From: Dipteronia dyeriana
Taxonomy: Eukaryota > Streptophyta > Magnoliopsida > Sapindales > Sapindaceae
Assembly (NCBI GenBank): GCA_032871835.1
Contig: CM065298.1
Location: 75,172,154-75,236,153 of the forward strand
Length of the DNA: 64,000 nt
Direction of reading: 5' to 3'
Positions 20,079-31,071 of the stretch are shown piece by piece. The position numbers and the translations under genes are program-made. Within the stretch, counting starts at the first letter, position 1; each line of letters opens with the position of its first letter. The notes below the pieces were generated by a model. The model had not been told where the DNA came from. It did not search any database and saw only the letters and a program-made list of their open reading frames with translations.

Positions 20079-22250
20079 TTAGCTCTTGCCAATACTCGGA
20101 TCGGGCACCATCTCATATTCACTAAACAGACTTTCATTAAAAGGCCAATCAATTGTGTCGACCGAATCATCCATCCATTGGTTGTAATCTTCTCCCGGGA
20201 TCGACCCAATATTAGGCACCACACCCTCCACGACCGATTCTTGACTGGCGTAAAAAGTCGAGAGGGAGTGCTCAGATGGAACCTCCAAATGCATGGGATA
20301 GGGATCTTTGCCTTGGCTATGGCAGTAAGCTCTCCACTCCTTCATTTGAGTCCAAAGAGATTCCAAGGACCGATCCACATGATGTTTGATCGATAACTCC
20401 CAGTTGGTTCGGGCCTTCTCAGTCGCCCTATTCTTAACTTTGAAGAACTCGCCAGCTGAAACTAGCCCTCGCTGGAACTCCAGAAGGAGAAGGGCATCGT
20501 AGGTAGGGAATCTTTTAAAACGATCAACCCCCTGGACTTAAAGTTCTAGCCTAGCCTTTTTAGATAGGGATTCAACTGTCAGAGCTTAGCGTTCCAAGTC
20601 CTCGATCTTCTTTTCATATGCCGACTTGGACTGCTCCACTTCTTGCTTGGCCTTGAGCATTGATTCTTGGGCAGAAGACAATAAGTTTTGAAGTGATGTA
20701 GCCTTCTCTTCTGTAGAAGAAGCTCTCTCTGGGCCTTAATTTGCTTCGTCAGACAGTGGTCGGTAAAAACTTAGGCATAACCAACCTCTTGTTGATAAGC
20801 CGTTTCGACCCGAGCACAGTGATCCTCACTTTCTTTTAGCTGAGCTTCGAGACGCCTTATTCTATCAACTTGATGTTGCTGCATCTGAAGCAGCTCAGCG
20901 AACTCAGGCACCATCTGTAAAGGAGCATAATTAAAAACCTGGCAAACAAGCAAAGCAATTGAAGAAGTTAAGGATAACTTACGTAAGATGCACCATTGAA
21001 AAAATTCTGAAGACAGTCTGTCAAAGAGCCATCCCGAAAACAGCTCCTGCTGTCGTCCCCGATGAAAGCCTGACCGGATGACATCTCCCGCAGTATATCC
21101 TTAGAAGAAGGATGTGAAGGAATCTCCTAGGATTCAGCCTCTAGATCTTCGACCTCGGGGGGAAGGGAACCTCTATTTGGATCTTCGGGGAACAGAAGAA
21201 ACGGGGGACTTTCAACACCGTCCGAGTATCCCCAGTTGTTATGGTGACATCAAGCCTGAGACTCCATCTTGTGAAAAACCAACTGTTCTTCCAGAACTTG
21301 TTGGATGTAGGGAATCCTCATACACATCAGAGATATCAGCACCCTGGTTAACCTTTGTCCTTTTGGGAACCTAACAGTCTGGAATATTAGATATGAGGAA
21401 ATAGGTTCATGTCTTGCTAGACTACCTTAGCGTAAGGAAATGACTGATTGCACTTAGGGAGGGCGGCGATAAGTTCATCCGGCTGTACATGTGCCACATG
21501 CACATCAAGATTTTATAGCTGTTCAGGGCCAATTGGGCCGGAGCGATCCCTGCTTCAGCTAGAAATCAGGAAATGAATGGCTAAAAAGGAAGATTGACGC
21601 CGCAGCAAAGCATGGATCCATAGATTGCCACCATGCCGGGGGGAGGATTCCACGCAGCTCTATCACCCGCTGGAATTAGAGTGACCGAGTTGGGCAGATC
21701 GAATCGGGAATGATACTTTTCTATCTCATCTGCACCAACTACATTCAACTCAGTATCAAACCCACTAGGGCGAGTAGCAGAGAAAGATAAGCGAGATATT
21801 CTAAACACCTCTTCAACGTTGTTTTCGTTAAAAGTCTATTCCCTGATCCGAATATCGCTTGAGTTGTGCTTACGGACTTCACTTCTGCTTTGATGTTTTC
21901 CCATCCTTTGTAGAGGTACCCTGTGATTAGAAACGTCAGAATCAAAACTAGATGAAGAATTGTATACAGAAAATTGAACGTTAGGGTGAAGCCTAGAAAC
22001 ATCGACTTCTGAAAATGGAGACTCATCAGTAGGGATTTCCCTCAGTAATCTTCTAATGCAGGAAACCAATTGGAAATCCCCACGGTCTAATGCATCAAGA
22101 GCAATATTAAAAAGTCTATGACGGGAAGATGGCCCTATTAAAACTAACCTTGAATAAAATTTTATGCAAGATCTTCAACGGAGAATTGCGACCTTCTGGG
22201 TAAAGAAATCTGGGTTTGAGAAATATTTTCTACTGAAAATTATTGAGAAT
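20079..22250 (-). pseudogene. Tat-B antisense gene (gypsy-type transposon domain plus coiled coil)
   Basis: Encoded on the strand opposite to gag-pol. From about 22250 leftwards: a Ser-rich N-terminus (VYNSSSSFDSDVSNHR near 21920), then GADEIEKYHSRFDLPNSVTL, WNPPPGMVAIYGSMLCCGVN and the sequence corresponding to 'FLAEAG.APAQLALNSYK' (about 21490-21810), resembling the Pfam 'putative gypsy type transposon' domain. A 68-bp intron (20915-20982) precedes a coiled coil (VPEFAELLQMQQHQVDRIRR, RLEAQLKESEDHCARVETAY). The C-terminal region (20079-20378) is acidic with MKEWRAYCHSQGKDPYPMH and ends GKS*. Stops and frameshifts occur between blocks. Function unknown; reverse-oriented extra ORFs after integrase are known in some Tat elements such as maize-relative Grande. 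Confidence 0.75.
20915..20982 (-). other. Predicted intron in Tat-B antisense gene
   Basis: On the minus strand the sequence starts with the consensus donor GTAAGTTATC, contains CTTAAC-like branch sequence and ends CTCCTTTACAG before ATGGTGCCTGAG. It is 68 bp long, within plant range. An alternative acceptor TTTGCCAG would give only 44 bp. It lies just upstream of the coiled coil, as in Tat-E and Tat-F. Confidence 0.6.
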
Positions 22251-22380
22251 GAACCAACGTTGTCTCTCAGTGAAGAATTTAAAGAGATGATAGCATGAAA
22301 CCCTAGGATCTCAAGGTGGGAAAAAATGATGATGAGGTTTGATGACGCAGGTGGCGCAGGGGGAAACACGTAGATCGTTT

Positions 22381-22390
22381 CTTATAAATG
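22381..22390 (-). promoter_or_regulatory. TATA-like box upstream of Tat-B antisense gene
   Basis: Minus-strand CATTTATAAG, upstream of the antisense gene and about 250 bp inside the 3' LTR boundary. Confidence 0.35.
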
Positions 22391-22638
22391 ATATCGAAAA
22401 ACGAAAAGGCAAGGGACACGTGTCAAAAAGAGAACTGGCTTTCGCCGTCAGAACTCCAAAACATCGCCATCAATAAAGATCTTGCGTGAGGAGGAAAATC
22501 AAATTTACAGGGTAACCATTAAGACACGTTATTATGACAAGACATTTACTCGGGCACTTAACAGATGTTGAAAAACTAATTAAAATACTTTTTGCCCGAA
22601 ATAAAACCCTGTTCAGCAAAAATATTTTAAGGGAATAT

Positions 22639-23529
22639 TGTCATATGTGAATTTTATCTTACGTACATGTCATCTCCAAAGAGGATAAATTGCCAGGTGG
22701 ACATCCAAATAGGCAGGTAGAAAATATCCTGCAAGACATCACCGAAGAAGAGAAAACCTTAGTAAGCAGATGTTGAACAAAACCTATTCAGGGTCAATCA
22801 ACATTGTATACTACTCGGGATCAGTTAAATGATACTTGGGGCTAGTTAAATGACATTTCTACTCGGGAACGAATGATGTTACTCAGGACCAGTAGGTATT
22901 GTCCTTACTCAGGACGAACATGAAGAAAACTGAATAAAAAGCCCAGTGCATAGCACACACGGGTCAAGTCATTAAAATACACGAAGATATCCATATCAAA
23001 ATGGAATTCCGATGAGAACAAGATATTGAGCAGGAAAGGTTCCTAATCAGGCAATAACTTTATTTCTTCAAAAAGACTACGCTCTTGTAAGGAAATAAGT
23101 CCTAATTGTACTACATTACTAGAGTCCCATTCAATCTCAATACAAGACTCCGAAACAGGAAAGAAGACAATCAACTTCAAGCAAGTAAATAATTGTAATT
23201 AAATACAAATATCTTCTATTACTTGTACAAAGCAGATTAGGGTTCTATAAACATATAAATAGACCTATAATCTCGCCAAAAAAGATATACAGCAATCATA
23301 GAATACAGAGATAAAAAAGAGAGATCAAGAGCTTGTAATATTATAATTTCATAGTGGATTTTAGCTTGGTTAATCATTCAACCACCCGTGGACGTTTCTC
23401 CGGTCATCGGAGTTTAACCACGTAAAAAACACGCGTCTGTTTATTTACTCATTCTCATTCTCTTTGAAATCACAACTGAAACCCAATCCTTATTGGCTCT
23501 TCTCATACGTCCAGAAATCAACGTTAACA
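22639..23529 (+). repeat. Tat-B 3' LTR
   Basis: 891 bp, TGTCATATGTG...AACGTTAACA, following the purine-rich TTTTAAGGGAATAT. It matches the 5' LTR over its whole length, with TATA at about 23246-23260. The ACAAT duplication follows at 23530-23534. Confidence 0.93.
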
Positions 23530-23534
23530 ACAAT
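23530..23534. repeat. Tat-B target site duplication, right copy
   Basis: ACAAT, identical to 10315-10319. Confidence 0.9.
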
Positions 23535-24294
23535 AACAATACAAAAAACTAGTACCGATGGGGCTTTAGTGTTGAATTATATGATTTTCATCATTTGATT
23601 ATAAGATTTTTTTTTTAATGATGAATGAAATGTTTGAAATAACGTTGAATCAAAATAACAGTTAAAACATTCTACAAAATCTGAATCTTCTTCTCTTATA
23701 TTTTGAAACTATGGTTGTAATAAGAAAATGGGTAAAATGAGAAAAATTGGTGCAATGAGAAAAAATATATATATTTAAAATTTTAAAAAAATACTTAAAG
23801 GGTAGTTTTGGTATTTTAAAGGGTGTTAGGAGTAAAATTAATCATTTAATTTTTTAATATGAGTATAGGAAGAAAAATGGGTGTAGGAAGATATTTTATA
23901 TGTAACAATAAAACCGCCCTTTAAATATCCATAATTAATTTAAATTATAAATTATAAATTAATATGAAGAGTTTTTATAAAGTTAATTTAAATTAATTAT
24001 TTAAAACGAAGTGTTCTCAAAATATAGGAGTGTCAAAAGATAAAAAATATAATATTGGAATAGAATGAATTGTCTTTTGATTTTTTTTAATACAAGTTTT
24101 TATGATTGAGTTTTTCTAGTAAAAGTGTGTCTAAAGAAAATTTTGGATCGTAAAGAGAAAATCTCTTATTATATTTTAAAAAATTCAATATAACATTAAA
24201 TTAAAATGACTAAAGAGTTTGTAAGTATACATAAAAATTAGTGGAAATAGAAGGAAATAGTCTTTCCAATGTTTGAAAGAGCATAAATGTCCAC
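23535..24294. other. A+T-rich spacer
   Basis: No open frames or TE ends recognised. Before Tat-B inserted it was continuous with the DNA left of 10315. Confidence 0.5.
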
Positions 24295-24459
24295 TTATGA
24301 AAAATTCTTTTTTTCTCATAGTCTTTTGACTTTATGATTATTTACTTTTGACAATTATAATAATTAAAAGATAAATGCTATAAAATTTGTTAAACAAGAA
24401 ATCACTTAATTAATATGAAAAGATTGTCAAATACATTTATATACTCTTGCTATAGAGCA
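24295..24459 (-). repeat. Copia LTR fragment related to Cop-C
   Basis: About 165 bp that match 57765-57917, the start of the Cop-C 3' LTR in element orientation, including CTCATAGTCTTTTGAC.TTATG, TGACAATTATAATAAT and CTCTTGCTAT.GAGCATAATC. The remaining more than 2 kb of LTR is absent. Confidence 0.75.
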
Positions 24460-24953
24460 TAATCTCAACAAGTGGGACCTTGTGATGGCTTTGCTTTTGT
24501 CCCCCCTAAGGAGAGTTTCCACAAAGATAGTATCAAGGTTGACTTCCTAATGGATAGGATTTCTGAGGGTATTTCGGGATTGACCAACCCTAAAGTGACA
24601 ATTCTCGAGTTAAGCTCGTGAGATCTGAAATGGTAGGTTACACTCACGAAGGTTTTGATTAAGTTTTATTTTTTAAAAACCTGACTGAATAAACGATTGT
24701 TGAATGATAGGGAATAAAAGTTATTCTAGAATATCATTTGATTGAGAATGTCTCGGTCCAACATGCAAACACTTGATCGACCATAATGCGACACTTCTTT
24801 AAGATAAGTTGGATTGTTGTGGTATAGTGACTAGTTTTAAGGTAGTTTTAGTTCGTTAAATATGTTCATGCATCATGTTAAAATTTATGCGAAAACACTC
24901 ACACTTGTTTTAAATAAATGATTGAATGAATATTTTATTTAATTACAGCAATT
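24460..24953 (+). other. Copia-type leader sequence
   Basis: Lies between the LTR fragment and the Cop-B gag start, on the strand of that gag. Non-coding; no primer site was recognised. Confidence 0.4.
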
Positions 24954-25990
24954 ATGTCTTCTGCATTAGTTCAAATTCTCTCAAACGAAAAACTGACTGG
25001 TTATAACTTCACTAAGTGGAAACTTAATATTAATGCAATGTTGGTCACAAAAGACCTTAAGTTTTTGCTGACGGAGGAATGTCCTCCAGCGCCTACGTCC
25101 AATGCCGCACTAACTTTTCATGAGGTATACCAGCAATGGGTCACATCTAATGAGAATGCCCAAACATTTCTATTGGTTTCAATGACAGATGTGATGGTCA
25201 CAAAGCACGAAGAAATGACTTCAATATTCATAATCATGGATTCATTGCAATCTATGTTTAGACAACCCTCCGAGATCTGCTATGCTCGCTCGCATGAAGG
25301 AAGGAACTTTAGTTTAAGAACATGTCCTGAGCATGATGTCATACTTCAACATGGTAGAAGTCAATGGCGGAGCCATTGACGAACCCAATCAAGTGAGCAT
25401 CATACTGATGACTCTTTTGAAGAGTTTCATTAAGTTTAAGAGCAACTACCGGGATTAACAAATTAAAGTTTAGTCTTACACAGTTACTCAATGAGATTGC
25501 AACCTTTGAGTCCTCGACTAAGGACAACAAGGGTAAGACCGGTGAGACAAATGTTACTAAACCATCTTCCTCTTCTAATAATAAAAGGAGAAAGAGGTCT
25601 GCTGGGAAGGCGGAGGGTAAGCCTAAACCCAAGAAAGCCCAAAGCAAAAAGAAAGGCACCTCCATCGACCAAGTCAAGGGAAACTGTTTCCATTACGATA
25701 AGGTCAGGCACTGGAAGAGGAATTATCCTAAATATCTAGAGGAGGCAGCCAAGAAGAAGAAAGCGAAAGGTAAATATGATTTACTTGTTCTTGAATCTTG
25801 TTTAGTGGAAGTTGATTCTTCACTCTAGATAATTGATTCGGGAGCCACTAACCATGTTTGTTATTCTTTGTAGTGGACTGATTCTTAGACATAGATAAAG
25901 GAGAGAGCCTTCTCATTGTGTCTGGGGTCGGGGGATGTTGTATCGGCCATAATATTTTTTATATTCCTGGATTTACACGGAATTTGATTT
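24954..25990 (+). pseudogene. Cop-B Copia gag to protease remnant
   Basis: Starts with ATG at 24954 (MSSALVQILSNEKLTGYNFT), typical of Copia gag, and stays open to 25379, although a deletion and frameshift after SMFRQPSE disrupt the last part. In other frames the match continues: ARMKEGT, EHVLSMMSYFNMVEVNGGAI, a decayed zinc knuckle (CFHYDKVRHWKRNYPK, about 25685-25735, with two knuckle Cys changed) and the protease core IIDSGATNHVC at about 25828-25862, then YIPGFTRNLI near 25960. Many stops. This is a different Copia family from Cop-A/Cop-C. Confidence 0.82.
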
Positions 25991-26680
25991 TCTAAATTGT
26001 TTGAACAATCATATTTTGCTTTTGTTAGGTTTTAGATTATGTTGACATTAAATCCATATCAAAATGAGGTTTAATTGTAATGATTTAGTTGTTTAGTTCA
26101 GGATGATTCAAGCTTCAAAGAAGAAATAACAACTAGTCAAAGCAAGTTCAAGTCTAAAGAGAAAAAATGCTTCATGGTTCTAGTGTGAAGCACACATAAA
26201 CATGTCATACATTTGTGTCCCTACATCGATATGCACTATTTGTAACACATTCCCACACTTAAAGTTCAATGCTCATGCATTGGTATGAAAATAACATGTT
26301 TTGGAAAATGCATGACTGGAGACTATGTCTATATAGTTTGCATTCTAGTGTTAATTGTGTTTGTATGTGTATATTTTTATAAAACATGGATTTTGAACAT
26401 GATTTTAGTCTAAAATTATTCTCGATTGAGTTCCAAACACTTTGGTTACTCATACTCTTAATTTCAAGTTCTAAGTCAAAAGATATGATACTTTCTATTC
26501 ATGTTGCGTACATTGTCTTAGTATTCATATATCGAGTTAAAATATAATTTTCTAGGTTGAGTATCTTACATGTCCATGTTCGTGAGAGAGTTATGGTTTG
26601 TAATTTATAAATGGATTCAAATTTTGAGTTTGGAGGCCGGAGAAAGGTAGAAAAATACAAAGGAAACGTGCGAGGAAAAG
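25991..26680. other. Unassigned A+T-rich segment within Cop-B
   Basis: Sits between the protease remnant and the RT remnant. No integrase motif could be found, so it may be a replacement or inserted sequence. Nothing else recognised. Confidence 0.45.
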
Positions 26681-26689
26681 AAGTGCAAC

Positions 26690-26888
26690 CAAGCACTCTT
26701 TTCGAAAGGCATGTGGCCATCTCGGGCAAGAATGATTGTTTAGACGGGAAGTTAAAGACCTTTAAGACAAGGCTAGTGGCCAAGGGTTAAACACAGAAAG
26801 AGGGGGTCGATTATGAAAAGACCTTCGGATTCTCTTTTCCATTGTTTCATATTTAGAATATGAATTTTGGCAGATTAACGTGAAGACT
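26690..26888 (+). pseudogene. Cop-B Copia reverse transcriptase fragment
   Basis: Encodes DGKLKTFKTRLVAKG, a stop, TQKEGVDYEKTF, then EFWQINVKTA in another frame: the start of the Copia RT domain (compare Cop-[21 protein letters not shown]). The match ends in the middle of the KTAFLNG motif at 26888, where Tat tandem-repeat sequence starts. Confidence 0.85.
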
Positions 26889-27190
26889 GCAACTAAGCAC
26901 TTATGTTTGGATCCTTCTTGAAGATGGTAGTCTGACCAAGGTATCAGGATTGTTTTTTGGTTATCCTGGTCTCGCGATCTAGTTGGCAACTATGCACTTA
27001 TGCTCAGATCCTTTTCAGTGAGGAGTGGTAGCCGGCTAAGTCATTAGAGGTGGTGAGAGGGCTTTCCCGACCAATCCTTGGTCTTGTGATCTAGCTGGCA
27101 ACCATGCACTTATGCTCATATCCATCTTGGCGGGGGGTGGTACCCCGCCAAGGCATCAAGAATGCAATCTAGCTATGCTTGGTTCATGGC
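26889..27190 (-). repeat. Tat-C 3' region tandem repeats, about 97-112-bp unit
   Basis: Three units beginning GCAACTAAGCACTTATG (26889), GCAACTATGCACTTATG (26986) and GCAACCATGCACTTATG (27098), each with a CCTTGGT..TTGTGATCTAG.TGGCA-like end. Same repeat family as 41840-42430 (inverted) and 47300-47720. Confidence 0.85.
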
Positions 27191-27329
27191 TACCGTGGCG
27201 GAATAACCCTTTGCGAAAAATGAAAAAGAAGGCAACTGGAGATAGATAAACTAACTGGAGATTTTATTTATAATCAAGCTGGAATTACAATTTATTCCTG
27301 AGCTGCTAATAATATTACCTAGATGGGAC
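27191..27329 (-). other. Tat-C spacer between repeats and integrase
   Basis: Short non-coding segment downstream of the integrase end on the minus strand. Confidence 0.4.
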
Positions 27330-27596
27330 TGATCTATTCGGAGTCCCCTCTTTAGAGGTAAAACCTCTTCATCTGGTTAGTGTTCGATGTAAGGTCGATG
27401 GGCCATCCATCCATGTCTTCGAGCTTATAAGTCTCGCTCCGTACCACTACCTTTATCAAGTAAGGGCTTTCCTAATTCGGTCATAGGAATCCATTTGAAT
27501 TGACCCTAGTGTTCTGAGTCACCTTCTGGAGGACTAAGTTTCCTTCTTTGAATCTTTAGGTCCTCACCCTTTTGTTAAAGTACCTTGCAATCCTGC
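27330..27596 (-). pseudogene. Tat-C integrase C-terminal fragment
   Basis: The minus strand reads NWESPYLIKVVVRSETYKLE, then DMDGWPIDLTSN and MKRFYL followed by a stop. This aligns with the end of the Tat-F integrase (NWEGPKLVKVIVRNGAYELG, DLDGRPIDHTWN, LRRFYP). Its 5' side is cut at 27597 by the Tat-D LTR. It shows that a minus-strand Tat element was here before Tat-D. Confidence 0.8.
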
Positions 27597-28648
27597 TGTT
27601 AACCAAAATTTTGCTCTAGGTGAGGAATCGAAGATAACACCCTTAAGACCCCGACTAAGGTGAATCGCGGTCGGGTTAGGTACCTTCGGTACCGGTTTTA
27701 TGTGTAAAAGTGGGCAGAGTTATTGACAGGACACGTTGATGTGGTGGATAATATTATTGATCAAATAAAGTGATGAATATAGCAAAATGGTAACAATACT
27801 ACAGTGTGAAAACTCTCAATCTCAGTCTCTTTTGCCTGACTAATCTAGAGGTGACGATCTCGTTTCTATCGGTAGGTGAACACAATTTTATTTAGCGACG
27901 ACTAGGCTTGTTTTATTTTGTTGAATCAAGCGATTGCTCCATCATTTTTATGGTCTCCCTACAGTCGATTTCGACCTTATACTTATACATGAAAAGGCTA
28001 GGGTTTTTCCTTGCCTTACACTCCGAATATCACTAGATTGACCTTCGTCCCCTATTTGGTGGGATATTCCATTTGATGCAATTGACCACAGAGAATCTAC
28101 TGGAGGAGGATATTTTGGTAGGAAACGTGTTTGTTTCCATTTTGGACTTAGTCACTATAATATGGAGTTTGCTTAATCCTTGGAGAAAAATTGGACTTCC
28201 TTTGTTATTGGTGTGATACTTCAAAGCATGAACCCGTTGATGTGGCAGAGTATCTTTGAGTACACGTATGTTGGTGAGGTATCTTGAGGTGCCATCCTAG
28301 AAAGATAGAGCTTGACTGATGGCGATGGCAAGGTATCCTGATGTAGCCGCATGCTAGCGGGATATACTGGGGTATCATTCGGGTGATGTGGTGCTTGATT
28401 GGCTTCTCTGGTGAGGTACCTCGAGGTACCAATCTCGTAGCGAGGTATTCGGTCAATCTTACTAGAGCTTTACATTCTCTTATAAACATTACGGGCCTCT
28501 TCCCGCATGTTGAAAAGGCAGGATAAGTACCTTGACAGGTTAACATGGTAATGCCATGGTACTTCAGTTCTAGTCGGTCAGCTTGTGTGCAGGAGCTTCA
28601 TATTGCTACTTTGATGATGTCGAGGTACCTGGGTTTTGCTAGGTCTGG
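27597..28648 (-). repeat. Tat-D 3' LTR, truncated
   Basis: On the + strand it starts TGTTAACCAAAATTTTGCTC and follows the order of the LTRs at 29719 and 31072 (AGGTGAGGAATC, TCGGTACCGGTTT, TACTTGAC-type blocks, GATGTCGAGGTACCTG) until 28648, where gag sequence begins. Confidence 0.75.
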
Positions 28649-29711
28649 AACGATAAATAAAAATCACTAGATAGCTCAGTGAAGCTATCCACGCTACCTG
28701 TCGACAGCTTCTTGAACCAGGTTTTGGCATAATCTTTCAGCGTGGTAGAGAACATCCAGCATATGATAACCTTGGTAGTGTTTTGAACCTCCATCTAATG
28801 GACATAGCTCTCCAAATAACTCAAAGGATCCGCACTGCCTGAGAACTTGTCCATTGACATTTTGAATTTTGGTGGGAGCTTGGCTTTCCTGATCTTTCTG
28901 GTGAAAAGGACAGTCATCTCGCTTAAGGGATCCTTTTTGACCTCTTTGTGTTTACCCTTCCTCAATTGTTGGATCTCTCTTTGCATCTAAGCCAGCTGAT
29001 CATGTAGGCGCTGGTTCCTAGCGTTATTGGATTCGACTTCGAAATCCTTGTTGTTGGAGCCCTCAATGGAGACAGAGGCCTTACCTTTGTTACCCTCGGG
29101 GGTAAGATCTTTCCTGGTGTTTCTCCGACTACTTCCTGCCTCGGGTTTGGTCTCTTTTCTAGTATTTGTTGATCTAACTGAGGGGCAAGGTCTCTTATGC
29201 TAGACATCAGCAGTTGATTTTACTTGTATGGGTTAATAATATGTTGGCCACAGAATATTTGGTCATGTACCCTAACCAATCTCGCACTGAAAGCAGGGGC
29301 CCTGACCTATCATAGACTAGTACTGGTGGTAGAGGTTCCAACCAGTCAAAGGCGGTGTTTCTAGCTTCCAGTCTATTGGGGTCCTCGCGGGTGCTTGGGT
29401 CTATCGGTTGAAGGATATATTCCTTTGCCATAAAACGTTGGTGAATACTTTCCATAAAAGCTGCGACCGGTTGTTCCAACATGGCATGGCCTATCATATG
29501 AGGGCCCGAGTCTTGCACGGTACCGGTCGGTGCTGGGATCAGATTTCGGTGATTTATCTTCCTTTCTTTCCTGTGAGCCTTTTAGGTGGAGGCTACAGAT
29601 TGATGACCAGATGCTTTGGGCTGTGCTTGGGAAGATCAAAGCCTCAAGAGCTTGTAAAAACAGTAAACATATGACTGTTGAAAAGGTGTGGAATCTTTCC
29701 ACAGACGGCAC
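28649..29711 (-). pseudogene. Tat-D gag, 5' portion
   Basis: Minus-strand frames in order: 29711 (MPSVERFHTF...), 29518 (MLEQPVAAFMESIHQRFMAK), 29207 (MSSIRDLAPQLDQQI), 28986 (MQREIQQLRKGKHKEVKKDP, a short coiled coil, then LPPKFKMSMDKFSGSADPLS), and MFSTTLKDYAKTWFKKLSTG with SVDSFTELSSDF. This is the plant Gypsy gag domain; the WFKKL.TGSVDSFTEL motif matches Tat-F at about 37805-37855. Frameshifts and stops separate the pieces. It is cut in mid-domain at 28649. Confidence 0.82.
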
Positions 29712-29718
29712 CAGAAAG
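29698..29718 (-). promoter_or_regulatory. Tat-D primer binding site
   Basis: Directly after the 5' LTR on the minus strand: CTTTCTGGTGCCGTCTGTGG, a one-base variant of the TGGCGCCGTCTGTGG site common in plant Gypsy elements. The tRNA is not assigned. Confidence 0.55.
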
Positions 29719-30804
29719 TGTTAGTCGAAAATTCACTCAAGATGAGGAATCATAGTAAACACCCTCAGGAACATGACCACGGAGGATCACAGTCAGGGTT
29801 TGTACCTTTGATACCAGTTTCACGTGTAAAAATGGGTTAGACTTATGAAAGAAATGATGGTGTATAGATGATGTTCTTGATCAAATGAAGCAACAAATAC
29901 AACAAAATGACAACAATATAATGGTATGAAACTCTCTATCTCTGTCTCTCTTACTAAATTAATTTGGAGGTGGTGAACTCGTATCTATCGATAAGTGGAC
30001 ACAACTCTCAATGGTAATGGATAGGCCTATCCTAAATTCTAGAATCAAGTGATAGCTCTCTCGTTTCCTGGACTCTCCTTTTTTCTCATCCCCTCATTGT
30101 CTATTATCTCAGTATTTATACCCCAAGCTGTTAGGGATTTTCCTTAGCCTATAAGTCAAAGATCATTGGATTGATTTTCTTCCCCCATTTGGCAGGACTT
30201 TCATTTTAATATGATTGACCCTCGAGAATTGGTTGGTGAAGGATATCTTGGCGAGAAACTTGTTAGTTTCCTTTTTGGATTCTGTCACTACAACTATGCA
30301 TACGTGGAGTTTTCTTAAACCTTCAGGGATAATTCAACTTCCTCTGTTATCGGCACGTTACTTCAAAGCATCGACTCAGTGATGTGGTAGAGTATCTTAG
30401 AGTACAAGTATACTGGTGTCTAGTTGATCTAGTTGATTGGTTTCTCTGGTGAGGTACTTCGAGGTACCATTCTATTAGTGAGGTGTCTAGTTGATCTTGC
30501 AGGAGCTTTGCGATCTTCTAGAAGCTTTACGGGCATCTTCCCTCCTAATGGAAAGGTAGGATAAGTACTTTAACGGGTTATCAGGGCAACACCAAGTTAC
30601 TTAGGTACCAGTTGGTCCGTGAGAGTGCATGAGCTTCCTCTTGCTACTTCGATAATGTCGAGGAACCTAGATTGTGCTAAGCCTGACACTTCGAGGTAAA
30701 CCATTGTGTATGGTACCAATCTGGTTTGTGGAGAACACTTTCTATAAGATGCTAATTGGGTGGAAAATTTCCCTTTGGGCCCATGCCAAATTTGGCAATT
30801 AACA
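29719..30804 (-). repeat. Tat-D 5' LTR, complete
   Basis: 1086 bp. On + it reads TGTTAGTCGAAAATTC...GGCAATTAACA. It matches the LTR at 31072-32243 throughout, including GGTACC-rich stretches and the end AATTTCCCTTTG.GC.C..TGCCAAA.TTGGC.ATTAACA. Confidence 0.85.
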
Positions 30805-31071
30805 TTAATCAATATCTTTAAAGATATATGATATTTAATAGATTAGACTGATTGGTTTTAATTAAACATTATTTTTGAATTTAAGGTAGTTTAAATTCAA
30901 ATCAGATGATATCTTTTAATAAAAATAAAATAAAGATTTTGTTTTAAATAAAAAGATATCATGAGGTTTTAAAAGTGGAAATATATATCTTATATATATA
31001 TTCTTTGAAAACCGACCATAATAAGATATCAATTAAACTAAAAGGATTTACAAAGTATAAAATATAGATAT
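30805..31071. other. A+T-rich spacer between two Tat LTRs
   Basis: 267 bp, strongly A+T-rich, with several copies of AAGATATC/GATATCTT-like words. It separates the right edge of Tat-D from the left edge of Tat-E. No function seen. Confidence 0.5.

Larger units (their letters stand above)
10320..23529 (+). mobile_element. Tat-B: full-length Tat-type Gypsy retrotransposon, decayed
   Basis: A 13.2-kb insertion bounded by two LTRs of about 0.9 kb and perfect 5-bp duplications (ACAAT). Internal order on + is gag, protease, RT, RNase H, second RNase H, integrase, tandem repeats, antisense gene, 3' LTR. The second RNase H and the reverse-oriented gene are features of the Tat lineage of plant Gypsy elements. 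Gag is interrupted by a later 2.1-kb solo LTR (12310-14414). Every coding domain has stops or frameshifts, so it is not autonomous. Confidence 0.93.
27597..30804 (-). mobile_element. Tat-D: deleted Tat element with two LTRs and partial gag
   Basis: On the minus strand: 5' LTR (30804-29719), primer-site-like sequence CTTTCTGGTGCCGTCTGTGG, gag (29711-28649), then an abrupt join to a 3' LTR lacking its first about 150 bp (28648-27597). The rest of gag and all of pol are deleted. Flanks (CCTGC left, TTAAT right) are not a duplication, so an edge has been rearranged. Confidence 0.7.

Noticed and set aside
24465..24647. Minus-strand 60-codon frame
   Set aside because: No domain, in Copia leader; no supporting context.
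25339..25739. Open frames on both strands over the Lys-rich Copia gag tail
   Set aside because: Shadows of the frameshifted gag/zinc-knuckle region, which is recognisable in other frames.
29408..29724. Plus-strand frames of 64-88 codons
   Set aside because: Antisense shadows of the minus-strand Tat-D gag, which has a recognisable domain and primer-site context.
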